Source of the DNA: Pseudoroseomonas ludipueritiae
GTDB lineage: Bacteria; Pseudomonadota; Alphaproteobacteria; Acetobacterales; Acetobacteraceae
Reading direction: 5' to 3'
DNA length: 64,000 bases
NCBI RefSeq assembly: GCF_014490445.1
Contig: NZ_JACTUZ010000001.1
Span: 124,001-188,000, forward strand
Under the pieces are notes generated by a model. The model did not search any database and was not told where the DNA came from. It worked only from the letters and a program-made list of their open reading frames with translations. This document shows positions 20,536 to 29,913 of this stretch, piece after piece. The position numbers and the translations under genes were made by a program. The number at the start of each line of letters is the position of its first letter. The stretch's first letter is position 1.

Positions 20536-20569
20536 GCAGGCCGGCTCCGTTTCAAGGGAAGGTCTCCAC

Positions 20570-21304
20570 ATGCTGACGCGCAAGCAGCACGAGCTGCTGA
20601 TGTTCATCGACCGGCACCTGCGCGACACTGGATTCTCCCCTTCGTTCGAGGAGATGAAGGAAGCGCTGAAGCTGCGTTCCAAGTCCGGCATCCACCGCCT
20701 GATCACGGCCTTGGAGGAGCGCGGCTTCCTGAAGCGCCGCGCGCACCGGGCGCGGGCGCTGGAAGTGCTGCGCCTGCCTGATAGCGTGGCGCCGCGTTCC
20801 GCCGAGGCCAGCGCGCGCTCGGCACCAGCCAGTGCCCCTGCCCCCAGCTTCCCGGCCAATGTGATCCGCGGCAATTTCGCGCCCAATCTCTCTGGCGTGC
20901 AGAAGGCTGCGGCGGATGCCGCGGCGGTGCACCTGCCCCTTTACGGCCGCATCGCCGCTGGTTTGCCTATCGAGGCCTTGCGCGACCAGGGCAGCAGCGT
21001 CGAGGTTCCGGCGGCGCTGCTGGCCTCGGGCGAGCATTACGCCCTGGAAGTGGCTGGTGATTCCATGACGGGCATTGGCATACTGGATGGTGACACGGTC
21101 ATCATCCGCCGTGGCGAGGTCGCCGATAACGGCGATGTTGTCGTGGCCCTGGTGGACGACAGCGAAGTCACGCTGAAGAAGCTGCGCCGCAACCGCAATT
21201 CCATTGCCCTCGAAGCTGCGAATCCCGCCTATGAGACGCGCATCTTCGGGCCGGATCGCGTCAAGGTGCAGGGCAAGCTGGTGGGGCTGCTTCGCCGCTA
21301 CTGA
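20570..21304 (+). CDS. lexA: LexA repressor
   Basis: The SOS repressor and self-cleaving peptidase (244 aa). The winged helix occupies about 1-65 ([35 protein letters not shown]). An Ala/Ser-rich linker follows, then the S24 domain with cleavage site Ala130-Gly131 (RIAAGLP). The catalytic pair is Ser165 (GDSM) and Lys203 (EVTLKKL). ATG 20570 is preceded by GGGAAGG with 7-nt spacing; an in-frame extension from 20513 would start within the promoter and is rejected. The gene is convergent with comEC and overlaps it by 7 nt. Confidence 0.97.
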   Translation: MLTRKQHELLMFIDRHLRDTGFSPSFEEMKEALKLRSKSGIHRLITALEERGFLKRRAHRARALEVLRLPDSVAPRSAEASARSAPASAPAPSFPANVIRGNFAPNLSGVQKAAADAAAVHLPLYGRIAAGLPIEALRDQGSSVEVPAALLASGEHYALEVAGDSMTGIGILDGDTVIIRRGEVADNGDVVVALVDDSEVTLKKLRRNRNSIALEAANPAYETRIFGPDRVKVQGKLVGLLRRY

Positions 21305-23508
21305 CCAGCCGCCTGCTCCCAGGGGGCGCGTGGCGGCGGCGGCACCCAGGGCCGGCGCCCGCGCCAGTCGCGGTCTGATATGATCCGTGGACCATTGGCT
21401 TCCAGCCAGATGGCATGAGAACCGCTTCGCCAGACGGTGAAGCGGTCCACCTCGGCGGCGCCACGGCAACGACCGCGAATTGGCTCCGGCGAGAGCAGGA
21501 CAGCCGCTTCGCCGCAATGCGCTGATGCCTGGATAGGCGGTGCCGCTTCCTTCGCCCGGGTCTTTTCGGCGCGGAGCAGCAGTGCTGCCGCACTGTTGGG
21601 CCTTGGCTGGAAGCGGCAGGCGGCTGGGGTGCAATCGAGCGTACCATCCTCTGTCCGGCCCTGGAGCGGCACCGGCACCACTTCCTCCTCCGCCCAGTTT
21701 CGAAGCCAGCTTTCCCGCACAAGGGAGGACGCGCCGCTGCCGCGCTGCAGATAAACGCCATGCGCGGTGCGGAAGGCGATCAGCCGCGCATCGGCCGAGA
21801 CCAGGATATCCGGCGGTGTCATCCAGGCCGCTGAAAGGCTGCCCACCAGCATCATCGGCAGGCCCAGCAGCCGCCATGGCCTCTGCCAGAGGCAGAGCCA
21901 CAGCATGCCGAGGCTGATCAGGCCGAGGCCCCAGGGCGGGATCGGCGTGGCGGAAAGCGCGGCGCCTGGCCAGCCAGCGACTGTACGGGCAACCCAGAGA
22001 ATGCCCTCGACACCCCAGCCCATCGGCGCAAGCGCCAAGCCCTCCAGGCCGAAGGGCATGAGCGCCAGGGCCAGCATGCCCGCTGGCATAACGAGCACCG
22101 AGGTCAACGGAATGGCGAGAGCGTTGGCAACGACGCCGTAGATCTGCAGGCGCCCGAAGTGGTGCAAGCCATAGGGCGTGGTCGCCAGCCCGGCCAGAAT
22201 GGAAGTCAGTGTCAGCCCCAGCAGCATGAGCACTGGCTTGCGCCACCACTCCTTGTGGGCACGCCAGCGTGCCATGAACGGCCCTGTCCATTCACTGCCG
22301 GCAATCAGCACCATCACAGCGGCGAAGCTCATCTGGAAGGAGGGGCCGGTAACGGCGTCGGGCTGCATCAGCAGCACCGCCACGGCGGCCAGGGCAAGCG
22401 CGCGGAGCGACAAGGCCCGGCGCCCCAGCAGAATGCCCAGCGTCACCAGCGCCGCCATGGCGAAGCTTCGCAGCATGGGCACCTGAGAGCCGGTGAGCAG
22501 CACATAGCCCAGCCCAACAACAAGACTGCCCGGGGCCGCCACGGCCTTGCCGTCACAGCGCAGGGCCAGCCAGGGCACCAGCGCCAGCAGGAAGCGCACC
22601 GCACCAAAGCTCAGCCCCATGACGATCGCGATATGCAGGCCCGATACCGAGAGCAGGTGCGCCAGGCCCGAATCTCGCATCGCTGCCATATCGGCTTCTG
22701 GAATCGCACTCTGCGAGCCGGTCAGTAGCGCCATCGATACGGCGCCGGCGCCTCCCGCGATCTCCGCGCTGACCTGCGCCCCGATGACTCCGCGCAGCCG
22801 GACGAAGGGCGATGCCGGCAGCGGCTCCCCAAGCCGTTCGGCCGCGCCGATGGCGAAGCCGGAGCCACCAAGCCCCTGGAAATAGGCGCCACGCTGGAAA
22901 TCCCAGGCCCCAGGAAAGGCAGGCGGCGCAGGCTCGCGCACCAGGGCACGCACCCGGAGATGATCGCCGGGCACCGGCGTCAGAGGGTCCTTCTTGCGCA
23001 GGCGGATGCGGAGATTGCGTGGCAGGTCGGGCCCATCCGTCGAGAGGCGCGGCCTGGCCAGCGTCACCCGCACCCCCTCGGGCAGTGGATCGACCGCCTC
23101 CACAACGCCTTCAACCACCACTGCCTTGCTGGGCAGGTCGATGATGGGTGGCAGCCGCTGCGTTTGCCAGCCTGCCACGCCGAAGCCGAGTGCCACCATG
23201 CCGGCCATGCCCAAGGCCCAGGCACTTAGCGGCCGCCGGGGCACCAGAACCACCGCGCCCAGTATCAGCGCAGCGGCCCACCAGAGGGCCGAGAGGCCGG
23301 GCTCGTGCTGCAGGCTGAAATAAAGCAGGATGCCGGCGCCCATGCCGATTGGCAGCCAGAGCGGCAGGCGCTCCCATTCCGATGCCAGGATGCCATACGC
23401 CATCGAGGCTAGCCGGTGCATAAAGTCGATGCCGGGGAGATGAGCCGCCGCACTGCCAAACCGCGTGAGTGGGACCAGCGGCAGGCGCCCTGCGTTCATC
23501 ATCCACAT
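21298..23508 (-). CDS. comEC: ComEC/Rec2-family DNA-uptake channel protein
   Basis: A 736-residue polytopic membrane protein. An N-terminal DUF4131-type region (membrane helices, then an OB-like stretch with [19 protein letters not shown]) is followed by the Competence domain with the signature [19 protein letters not shown]. The final 160 residues lack the HxHxDH motif of the C-terminal metallo-beta-lactamase domain found in Bacillus ComEC; this shorter form is common in alphaproteobacteria. The start is uncertain: 23508 has AGAGG upstream, but Met4 and Met30 are alternatives. Divergent from gltX across 121 bp. Confidence 0.9.
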   Translation of the reverse strand: MWMMNAGRLPLVPLTRFGSAAAHLPGIDFMHRLASMAYGILASEWERLPLWLPIGMGAGILLYFSLQHEPGLSALWWAAALILGAVVLVPRRPLSAWALGMAGMVALGFGVAGWQTQRLPPIIDLPSKAVVVEGVVEAVDPLPEGVRVTLARPRLSTDGPDLPRNLRIRLRKKDPLTPVPGDHLRVRALVREPAPPAFPGAWDFQRGAYFQGLGGSGFAIGAAERLGEPLPASPFVRLRGVIGAQVSAEIAGGAGAVSMALLTGSQSAIPEADMAAMRDSGLAHLLSVSGLHIAIVMGLSFGAVRFLLALVPWLALRCDGKAVAAPGSLVVGLGYVLLTGSQVPMLRSFAMAALVTLGILLGRRALSLRALALAAVAVLLMQPDAVTGPSFQMSFAAVMVLIAGSEWTGPFMARWRAHKEWWRKPVLMLLGLTLTSILAGLATTPYGLHHFGRLQIYGVVANALAIPLTSVLVMPAGMLALALMPFGLEGLALAPMGWGVEGILWVARTVAGWPGAALSATPIPPWGLGLISLGMLWLCLWQRPWRLLGLPMMLVGSLSAAWMTPPDILVSADARLIAFRTAHGVYLQRGSGASSLVRESWLRNWAEEEVVPVPLQGRTEDGTLDCTPAACRFQPRPNSAAALLLRAEKTRAKEAAPPIQASAHCGEAAVLLSPEPIRGRCRGAAEVDRFTVWRSGSHAIWLEANGPRIISDRDWRGRRPWVPPPPRAPWEQAAGQ

Positions 23509-23629
23509 AGTTTCTCAACCTCTGCGCGCACTCTACAGCAGAGGGGTAGCGTGGTAGAAGTGGTGGTTCGTAGGAAATCTCGCGAGCCATAGGGGCATGC
23601 CCTGCGGCTTGAAGGAATCTGGCCGCGCC

Positions 23630-25021
23630 ATGACAGTCCGCACCCGCTTCGCCCCTTCCCCGACCGGGTATCTGCACATCGGAGGCGCGCGTACCGCGCT
23701 CTTCAACTTCCTCTTCGCCCGCCACCATGGCGGCCAGTACCTGCTGCGAATCGAGGACACCGATAAGGCGCGCAGCACCCAGGAAGCGGTGGACCAGATC
23801 ATCAAGAGCCTGGACTGGCTCGGCCTCTCGCCCGACGAACCGCCGGTGATGCAGAGCGCGCGGGAGGCCCGCCATGCCGAAGTGGCGCGGGAGCTGCTGG
23901 AGCAGGGCAAAGCCTATTACTGCTTCTGCACGCCCGAGGAACTGGCCGAGATGCGTGAGACGGCCGCCAAGGAAGGCCGCCCGCCGCGCTACGACGGCCG
24001 CTGGCGCGACCGCGACCCGTCCGAGGCCCCGGCTGGCGTGAAGCCCGTGATCCGCATCAAGGCGCCGCGCGAAGGCGAGACGGTGATCCGCGACCTCGTC
24101 CAGGGAGAGGTACGGGTGAAGAACACAGAGCTGGATGACATGATCATCCTGCGTTCGGACGGCACGCCGACCTACCTGCATGCCGTGGTGGTGGATGACC
24201 ATGACATGGCTATCACCCATGTCATCCGCGGCGACGATCACCTGACCAACACGTTCCGCCAGGTGATGATCTATGATGCCATGGGCTGGAGGCGCCCGTA
24301 TTTCGCGCATATCCCGCTGATCCATGGCGCCGATGGCGCCAAGCTGTCCAAGCGCCACGGCGCGGTAGGCGCGCTGGAATTCCGCGACCAGGGCTTCCTG
24401 CCCGAAGCCGTTTGCAACTACCTGCTGCGCCTCGGCTGGGGTCATGGCGATGAGGAATTCGTGCCGCGTCAACGTGCGATCGAACTCTTCGACCTCAAGG
24501 ATGTCGGCCGCGCCGCCTCCCGCATGGATTATGCCAAGCTGACGCATCTCAACGCGCAGTACCTGCGGCAGAAAGACGCGGATGCGGTGGCTGGCGACGT
24601 GCTGTCCATCCTGCGCGCGCGCGGCCCGCTGCCGGAGGGCGCCGCCGCCACGGTGCGGGCCCTGATGCCGGACGTGCAGCCGCGCGCCCGCACACTGATC
24701 GAGGCCGCCGACATGTGCGGCTTCGCGGTGGCCAGCATTCCGCTGACCTTCGAGCCCAAGGCCCAGGCCCAGCTGACGTCCGAGGCAAAGGAGCGGCTGC
24801 TCGACATCGCTTCCTTCCTGGAGGAGGCCCCCTGGGAGCGCGCCGACCTGGACAAGTGGCTGCGTGACTACGCCGAGGTGAAGGGCCTGAAGCTGGGCGC
24901 CGTGGCACAGCCGCTGCGGGCAGCACTGACCGGCAGCACCCAGTCTCCGCCGATCGACGCCGTGCTCTTCGCCCTGGGCAAGGGTGAGGCCCTGGCCCGT
25001 ATGCGCGCCGCCGCCGCCTGA
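23630..25021 (+). CDS. gltX: glutamate--tRNA ligase
   Basis: A class I aminoacyl-tRNA synthetase of 463 aa charging tRNA with glutamate. The HIGH motif appears as PSPTGYLHIGGART near residue 9 and the KMSKS loop as GAKLSKRHGAV. The zinc-like CFCTPEEL is present. ATG 23630 is chosen because the homologous N-terminus MTVRTRFAPSPTG begins there; AAGGA at 23612 is 13 nt upstream, somewhat far. The earlier in-frame ATG at 23597 has a Shine-Dalgarno too close to be used. Genomes of this group often carry a second gltX paralogue, so a role in misacylating tRNA-Gln for GatCAB is possible. Confidence 0.96.
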   Translation: MTVRTRFAPSPTGYLHIGGARTALFNFLFARHHGGQYLLRIEDTDKARSTQEAVDQIIKSLDWLGLSPDEPPVMQSAREARHAEVARELLEQGKAYYCFCTPEELAEMRETAAKEGRPPRYDGRWRDRDPSEAPAGVKPVIRIKAPREGETVIRDLVQGEVRVKNTELDDMIILRSDGTPTYLHAVVVDDHDMAITHVIRGDDHLTNTFRQVMIYDAMGWRRPYFAHIPLIHGADGAKLSKRHGAVGALEFRDQGFLPEAVCNYLLRLGWGHGDEEFVPRQRAIELFDLKDVGRAASRMDYAKLTHLNAQYLRQKDADAVAGDVLSILRARGPLPEGAAATVRALMPDVQPRARTLIEAADMCGFAVASIPLTFEPKAQAQLTSEAKERLLDIASFLEEAPWERADLDKWLRDYAEVKGLKLGAVAQPLRAALTGSTQSPPIDAVLFALGKGEALARMRAAAA

Positions 25022-25041
25022 CCGAAGGAGGAAACCTTCTC

Positions 25042-26235
25042 ATGGACGAGATCCTGCTCTCCACCCTGCGCGCGCTGCAGCCCGAACTGGCTGCCATCCG
25101 CCAGGACATCCACGCCCATCCCGAGATCGGCATGGAGGAGGAGCGCACCTCCGCGCTCGTCGCCGCCAAGCTGCGGGAATACGGGCTGCAGGTCGAGGAA
25201 GGCGTCGGCAAGTACGGTGTAGTGGCCACGCTGAAGGGCCGCCTGCCTGGCCAGCGCGCCATCGGCCTGCGCGCCGATATGGACGCGCTGCTGATCAACG
25301 AGGCGACGGGCCTGCCCTATGCCTCCACCCACAGCGGCAAGATGCATGCATGCGGCCATGACGGCCACACCACCATGCTGCTGGGCGCGGCCAAGTACCT
25401 GGCGCAGAACCCGGATTTTGGCGGCACCGTCCACTTCATCTTCCAGCCGGCCGAGGAAGGCCGTGGCGGCGCCGTCGCCATGCTGAAGGACAAGCTCTTC
25501 GAGCGCTTCCCGGTCGATGCAGTTTATGGCTTGCACAATGAGCCGGGCATGCCGCTGGGCCTCTTCTCCACCCGCACCGGCCCGGCCATGGCGGCCAGCG
25601 ACCGCTGGGAAGTGACCTTCCGCGGCACCGGCGGCCATGGCGGCGCGACGCCGCATCTCTCCACCGATGTCACCATCGTGCTGGCGCAGTTCGTGATGGC
25701 GCTGCAGACCGTCGTCAGCCGCAACGTGGCCGCCGTGGATTCTGCCGTGATCAGCGTCGGCGCCATCGAGGGCGGTTCCTTCGGCTCCACCAATGTCATG
25801 CCTGCCGTCATGCGGATCGGCGGCACGGCGCGTTCCTATACCCCGGCGGTGCGGGACCTGCTGGAGCGCCGGATCGCCGAGCTGGCGCATGGCATCGCAG
25901 CCAATTTCGGCTGCACGGCGGAACCGGAATATCACCGCGGCACCACCGCCCTGGTGAACCATCCGGAACAGACGGCCATCGCCGTGGCCGCCGCCGGCGC
26001 ATTGATAGGCGACGGCAAGGTCGACTCCAATGCCCCGCCGACCACGGGCGGCGAGGACTTCGCCTTCATGCTGGAGGCACGCCCGGGGGCCTTCATGTTC
26101 ATGGGCCAGGGCGCCGGTGGTGCGACCTCTGAGGGCCTGCATACGCCGACCTACAACTTCAACGACGACGCCATTCCCTATGGCATCGGCTATTGGGTCA
26201 GCCTGGTCCGGCAAGAGATGGGCGCGGCGGCCTGA
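25042..26235 (+). CDS. M20D family amidohydrolase (hippurate hydrolase type)
   Basis: A 397-residue metallo-amidohydrolase related to hippurate hydrolase, N-acyl-amino-acid and IAA-amino-acid hydrolases. Motifs in order: DIHAHPEIGMEE; LRADMDALLINE; the ligand-rich MHACGHDGHTTMLL; QPAEEGRGG (base Glu); GLHN; and the C-terminal HTPTYNFND. The dimerisation domain GTGGHGGATPHLSTD lies mid-protein. An excellent Shine-Dalgarno AAGGAGG (25025-25031) precedes ATG 25042. It follows gltX by 20 nt. The natural substrate cannot be told from sequence. Confidence 0.93.
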   Translation: MDEILLSTLRALQPELAAIRQDIHAHPEIGMEEERTSALVAAKLREYGLQVEEGVGKYGVVATLKGRLPGQRAIGLRADMDALLINEATGLPYASTHSGKMHACGHDGHTTMLLGAAKYLAQNPDFGGTVHFIFQPAEEGRGGAVAMLKDKLFERFPVDAVYGLHNEPGMPLGLFSTRTGPAMAASDRWEVTFRGTGGHGGATPHLSTDVTIVLAQFVMALQTVVSRNVAAVDSAVISVGAIEGGSFGSTNVMPAVMRIGGTARSYTPAVRDLLERRIAELAHGIAANFGCTAEPEYHRGTTALVNHPEQTAIAVAAAGALIGDGKVDSNAPPTTGGEDFAFMLEARPGAFMFMGQGAGGATSEGLHTPTYNFNDDAIPYGIGYWVSLVRQEMGAAA

Positions 26236-26271
26236 GGGCCTTCACGCTCCGTTAAGTCCGGGTCCGCTAGT

Positions 26272-26293
26272 CTCCCTCCATCTCTGGAGGGAG
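26272..26293 (+). promoter_or_regulatory. hairpin sequestering the ribosome-binding site of the next gene
   Basis: Perfect 9-bp stem CTCCCTCCA (26272-26280) and TGGAGGGAG (26285-26293) with a 4-nt TCTC loop. The 3' arm contains the Shine-Dalgarno GGAGGGAGG (26286-26294) of the gene starting at 26300. In the folded RNA the whole ribosome-binding site would be paired. It may act as a translational switch. Confidence 0.6.
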
Positions 26294-26299
26294 GCCAGA

Positions 26300-27049
26300 A
26301 TGGCCCTGGATGCACCGGACCGGCGGTTGATCGCCTATACGCTCGACAGGCCCCTGCCGCCGATCATGCCGGCGCCCGTGCGGCGGGATTGGATGGATGC
26401 CTCGCCGCAGGGCTTCGCCTACCGCTGCCTGCCCCTGACCATCGCCAACAGCCATGGCTGGGTGCTGCTGGGCGAAAGCACCTTCGATGCCGTCTGGAAC
26501 GGCGGAGACCAGCCCGGCGACATCGAGATCACCGTCATCGGCGATGCTGTCTCGCCGCCTGTCAGCCACTTTGGCGCCGGCATCCTCACCTTCCACGTCA
26601 GTGCCTTGCTGCGCACACCGCCTGGGTTCAACCTCTGGGTCTCCGGCCCGCCCAATGCGCCAAAGGACGGCATCGCTCCCCTCTCCGGCGTGGTCGAGAC
26701 CGATTGGGCACCGATGACCTTCACCATGAACTGGCGCTTCACCCGCCCGCATCACTCCGTGCGCTTCACGGCCGGTGAGCCGGTGTGCTTCTTCTTCCCC
26801 GTGCCGCGTGACCTCGTGATGGCCATGCAGCCAGAAACCCGCGCCCTGGCCGAAGACCCTGCCTTGCACGCCGCCCATCACGGCTGGCGGCAATCCCGCA
26901 ACGGCTTCAATGCCGCGCTGAAGCAGGCGGGGAGCGAGGCCCAGGCCCAGGGCTGGCAGCGGCATTACCACAGAGGCCTGGCCCCCACTGGGGAAAGCGC
27001 GGTCCATGGACATGCCACAAAGGTCCAGGCCCGCCCTTTTCCCTCCTAG
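26300..27049 (+). CDS. conserved hypothetical protein, DUF6065-like
   Basis: 249 residues, predicted soluble, without a signal peptide. The block FAYRCLPLTIANSHGWVLLG with FDAVWNGG resembles, from memory, the DUF6065 family; this assignment is not verified. Further conserved-looking parts are FTFHVSALLRTPPG-like and CFFFPVPRDLV. No catalytic motif is recognised. The start is fixed by GGAGGGAGG 5 nt upstream, which is buried in the preceding hairpin. The stop interlocks with that of the convergent histidine kinase (shared CTAG, 27046-27049). Confidence 0.75.
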   Translation: MALDAPDRRLIAYTLDRPLPPIMPAPVRRDWMDASPQGFAYRCLPLTIANSHGWVLLGESTFDAVWNGGDQPGDIEITVIGDAVSPPVSHFGAGILTFHVSALLRTPPGFNLWVSGPPNAPKDGIAPLSGVVETDWAPMTFTMNWRFTRPHHSVRFTAGEPVCFFFPVPRDLVMAMQPETRALAEDPALHAAHHGWRQSRNGFNAALKQAGSEAQAQGWQRHYHRGLAPTGESAVHGHATKVQARPFPS

Positions 27050-28386
27050 AGAGGCAGGGTCACCAAGGCCACCAGACCGCCTTCGGGCCGGTTCCGCAGC
27101 ACCACGTCGCCGCCATGCGCACGCAGGATGTTGCGGGCAATCGGCAGGCCGAGGCCGGTGCCGCCTGTCTCCCGGTTCCGACTGACTTCCAGCCGGCGGA
27201 AGGGCTGGAACACGGCTTCCAGGGATTCATCGGGGATACCCTCGCCCTTATCCTCCACCCGCAGGGTCAGGATGCCGTGGGAGGGCGCCTCCATCACCAC
27301 ATGCGCGGTGCCCCCATAGTTCAATGCGTTGGCAACGAGGTTTGCCAATGCCCGCTTCAGGGCGATGGGGCGGCCGCGAATTTTCTGCCGGTCAGGCCCC
27401 CGGTAGGAAATCGCTTCCGGCGGCAGTTCCGGGCGGGCATCGGCGGCCTCGTCCAGCACGGTGCGGCACAGCGCCGCGAGGTCCAGCGCCACTGAAGGCT
27501 CGGTGGCTGAATCATCGCGGGCGAAGGCCAGGGTGGCGTTCACCATGGCCTCCATCTCATCCAGGTCCGCCAGCATCTTGCGGCGCTGCTCGTCATCCTC
27601 CAGGAACTCGGCGCGCAGCCGCAGGCGGGTGATGGGGGTGCGCAGGTCATGGCCGATGGCGGCCAGCATCTGGGTGCGGTCGCCGACGAAGCGCCGGATC
27701 CGTTCAGCCATGGTGTTGAAGGCTCGTGCGGCGGTGACAACCTCGCTGGGCCCGACTTCCGGCAGCGGCGGCGCATTGACATCGCGCCCCAGCCGGTCCG
27801 CGGCATGGGCCAGGGCGGAAACCGGCCGCACCAGTCGGCGGGTCGCCCAGAGGATCAGCGCCAGGGCGGCGCCGGTCATGAGCATGAAGGCAATCAGGAA
27901 GGTCTCGGAATGCCAGGGGCGCGGCGGCGGCAGCGTCAGCCACATGTTCAGCCAGGGGCCGTCCGGCAGGCGCATGGCCACCACCAGCATGCCCGGGCGC
28001 GGACCGCTCGCCACCAGGGCCTCGCGCGGGCGGAAGCGCGGTGGGCTGGAGGCGATGAGATCGAGCTGGAACAGCCGCACCAGGGCCAGCGGCGCGCGCG
28101 GCATGCCGGGCCGTACGGCGGGCATGTCGGAAAGGTCCGCGGCCAGGCCATCCGGTAGCTCGATATCGAAGAGCATGGATTCGCGCCGGTCCGGCGGCGC
28201 CAGCATCACGGTGCGCCAGATCCCGAAGGCACGCGCGCTGATCTCCCGCGAGACGCCAAGGCGCTGCAGGTCCACCCGGTCCAGGGCATGGATGGTCAGC
28301 CCCGCCGCCTGCACCAGCATCAGCGCCAGGGTCAGGAAGACGGCGGTGCGGCCTGCTAGGCTGCGCGGCAGCAGTTGCCGCATCAT
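27046..28386 (-). CDS. EnvZ-type sensor histidine kinase
   Basis: A membrane sensor kinase (446 aa). It has helices at about 15-34 and 162-181 bounding a periplasmic domain of about 125 residues, then a HAMP segment. The HisKA motif IGHDLRTPITRLR has phospho-acceptor His246. The HATPase domain shows NLVANALNYGG (N box), VEDKGEGIP (G1) and GGTGLGLPIARNI (G2). It overlaps no partner but starts 7 nt after the regulator gene stop, so the pair is one operon. The ORF could extend 26 codons upstream into the regulator; ATG 28386 or 28383 is more likely. The signal sensed is unknown. Confidence 0.93.
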   Translation of the reverse strand: MMRQLLPRSLAGRTAVFLTLALMLVQAAGLTIHALDRVDLQRLGVSREISARAFGIWRTVMLAPPDRRESMLFDIELPDGLAADLSDMPAVRPGMPRAPLALVRLFQLDLIASSPPRFRPREALVASGPRPGMLVVAMRLPDGPWLNMWLTLPPPRPWHSETFLIAFMLMTGAALALILWATRRLVRPVSALAHAADRLGRDVNAPPLPEVGPSEVVTAARAFNTMAERIRRFVGDRTQMLAAIGHDLRTPITRLRLRAEFLEDDEQRRKMLADLDEMEAMVNATLAFARDDSATEPSVALDLAALCRTVLDEAADARPELPPEAISYRGPDRQKIRGRPIALKRALANLVANALNYGGTAHVVMEAPSHGILTLRVEDKGEGIPDESLEAVFQPFRRLEVSRNRETGGTGLGLPIARNILRAHGGDVVLRNRPEGGLVALVTLPL

Positions 28387-28393
28387 CGCAGGC

Positions 28394-29152
28394 TCACCCG
28401 GCGGTGCCTTCCACCCGCTCCGAGGTCTTGTCCACCGTCGCGGCCAGAACATACCCGCCACCACGCACCGTCTTGATCAGGCTGGGGTTGCGCCCGTCGT
28501 CCTCCAGCTTGCGCCGCAGGCGGGAAACGGCGACATCGATGGCTCGGTCGAAGGGTCCGGCCTGGCGGCCCCGCAGCAGGTCCATCAGCATGTCGCGCGT
28601 CAGCACCCGGTTCGGGCGCTCCACCAGCACCATCAGCAGCTCGTACTCGCCGCCGGTCAGCGGCACCTCCACGCCTTCCGGGTTCAGCAGGCGGCGCCGG
28701 GCGGGCTCCAGCGTCCAGCCGGCGAAGCGGATCGCCTTCGGCGGCGGCTCCTGGCTGCTGCCGCTCTCCCCATTGGCGCGGCGGAGCACGGCACGGATGC
28801 GCGCCAACAGCTCCCGCGGGTTGAAGGGCTTGGCGACGTAGTCGTCGGCGCCAAGCTCCAGCCCAACGATACGGTCGGTCTCCTCGCTCATCGCCGTCAG
28901 CATCACGATGGGCACATCGGACTGGCCCCGCAACCAGCGTGCGAAGTCCAGCCCGGATTCGCCCGGCAGCATCAGGTCCAGCACCACCAGGTGGTAGCGG
29001 CCGAGCGGCCAAAGGCGGCGGGCCTCCCGCGCATCGCGCGCGGCGGTCACGCGGCAGGACTGCCGTTCGAGGAATTTCGACAGCAGATCGCGGATTTCCC
29101 GGTCGTCATCGACAACAAGGATATGCGGAGGCGGTTCCATGACTTCGACCAT
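28394..29152 (-). CDS. OmpR-family response regulator
   Basis: A 252-residue transcriptional regulator. The receiver domain (about 8-122) has the acidic pocket VVDDD, phospho-acceptor Asp59 (VVLDLMLPGESG) and the conserved lysine in YVAKPFNPRELL. A winged-helix DNA-binding domain follows, with LTGGEYELLMVL and RAIDVAVSRLRRKLEDD, ending in IKTVRGGGYVL. It works with the downstream kinase. Met5 (29140) is an alternative start. It is divergent from the glycosylase gene at 29246, whose upstream region could hold its operator. Confidence 0.93.
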   Translation of the reverse strand: MVEVMEPPPHILVVDDDREIRDLLSKFLERQSCRVTAARDAREARRLWPLGRYHLVVLDLMLPGESGLDFARWLRGQSDVPIVMLTAMSEETDRIVGLELGADDYVAKPFNPRELLARIRAVLRRANGESGSSQEPPPKAIRFAGWTLEPARRRLLNPEGVEVPLTGGEYELLMVLVERPNRVLTRDMLMDLLRGRQAGPFDRAIDVAVSRLRRKLEDDGRNPSLIKTVRGGGYVLAATVDKTSERVEGTAG

Positions 29153-29245
29153 AGCAATGATATGGCATCAACGCCGTCAGCCATTGTTACAGGCTTTTGC
29201 CGCCATGTGCCTCGTTTCCCTTCGTTGCAATTCGACAGCCGCCGC

Positions 29246-29890
29246 ATGAGCGAAGCGACCCCGCCGCCCTGGTTCCGCCCTGGAATCGAAGCCCTTTGTG
29301 TTCTGGAGCCGGATTTCGCCCGCATCGAGCCGGCCGCCGGCCCCCTGCCCTGGCGCTGGCGCCCGCGCGGCTTCGCCGGGCTGGTGCGGACGGTGCTCGG
29401 GCAGCAGATCAGCAACCAAGCGGCCGGGGCGATCTGGCGCCGCTTCGCCGCCCTGCCAGGGGCGCTGGAGCCAGCCGGGACATTGGAGCTGACCGACGAG
29501 CAGTTTCGTGCCGCCGGCCTGTCCCGCCCCAAGGTGGCGCATCTGCGCGCCCTCGCCTCGGCTGTCCTGGATGGAAGGCTGCGGCTGGATGCGCTGGGCA
29601 ACATGCCGGATGCGGAGGCGGTCGCGCATCTCGCCGCGCAACGGGGGCTCGGCCCCTGGACAGCACAGGTGCATTTACTCTTCGCCGAGGCGCGGCCGGA
29701 TGTCTTTCCGCATGGGGACGTTGCCCTGGCCGCCTCGCTGGCACACCTGAAGGGCTGGCAGGAACGGCCGACACCGCGCGCCTTGACGCTGATGGCGGCA
29801 GCCTGGAGCCCCTGGCGCTCACTGGCGGCAAGGCTGCTCTGGCATCACTGGCGATATGCCACCGGGCGGCCCGCTGGCGAGTCCGACTAG
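29246..29890 (+). CDS. HhH-GPD DNA glycosylase (3-methyladenine type), first copy
   Basis: A base-excision repair glycosylase (214 aa) removing alkylated bases. The helix-hairpin-helix is in LAAQRGLGPWTAQVHLLFAE, and the catalytic aspartate is Asp158 in FPHGDVALAA. Family N-terminal cue: FAGLVRTVLGQQISNQAAGA. The AlkA N-terminal TBP-like domain is missing, so it is a short form. ATG 29246 is taken because the fold begins soon after; ATG 29162 is a possible longer start. It is followed after 23 nt by the aminotransferase. A second, different HhH-GPD protein is encoded at 59834-60508. Confidence 0.9.
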   Translation: MSEATPPPWFRPGIEALCVLEPDFARIEPAAGPLPWRWRPRGFAGLVRTVLGQQISNQAAGAIWRRFAALPGALEPAGTLELTDEQFRAAGLSRPKVAHLRALASAVLDGRLRLDALGNMPDAEAVAHLAAQRGLGPWTAQVHLLFAEARPDVFPHGDVALAASLAHLKGWQERPTPRALTLMAAAWSPWRSLAARLLWHHWRYATGRPAGESD

Positions 29891-29913
29891 GCTGTGCCAC
29901 TTTGCCTGCCATC

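Noticed and set aside
27461-29890. 809-codon plus-strand open frame across the two-component genes
   Set aside because: Antisense to the kinase and regulator; the residues are Arg/Ser/Ala-rich with no motif. Only the last 214 codons, from 29246, are a real glycosylase.
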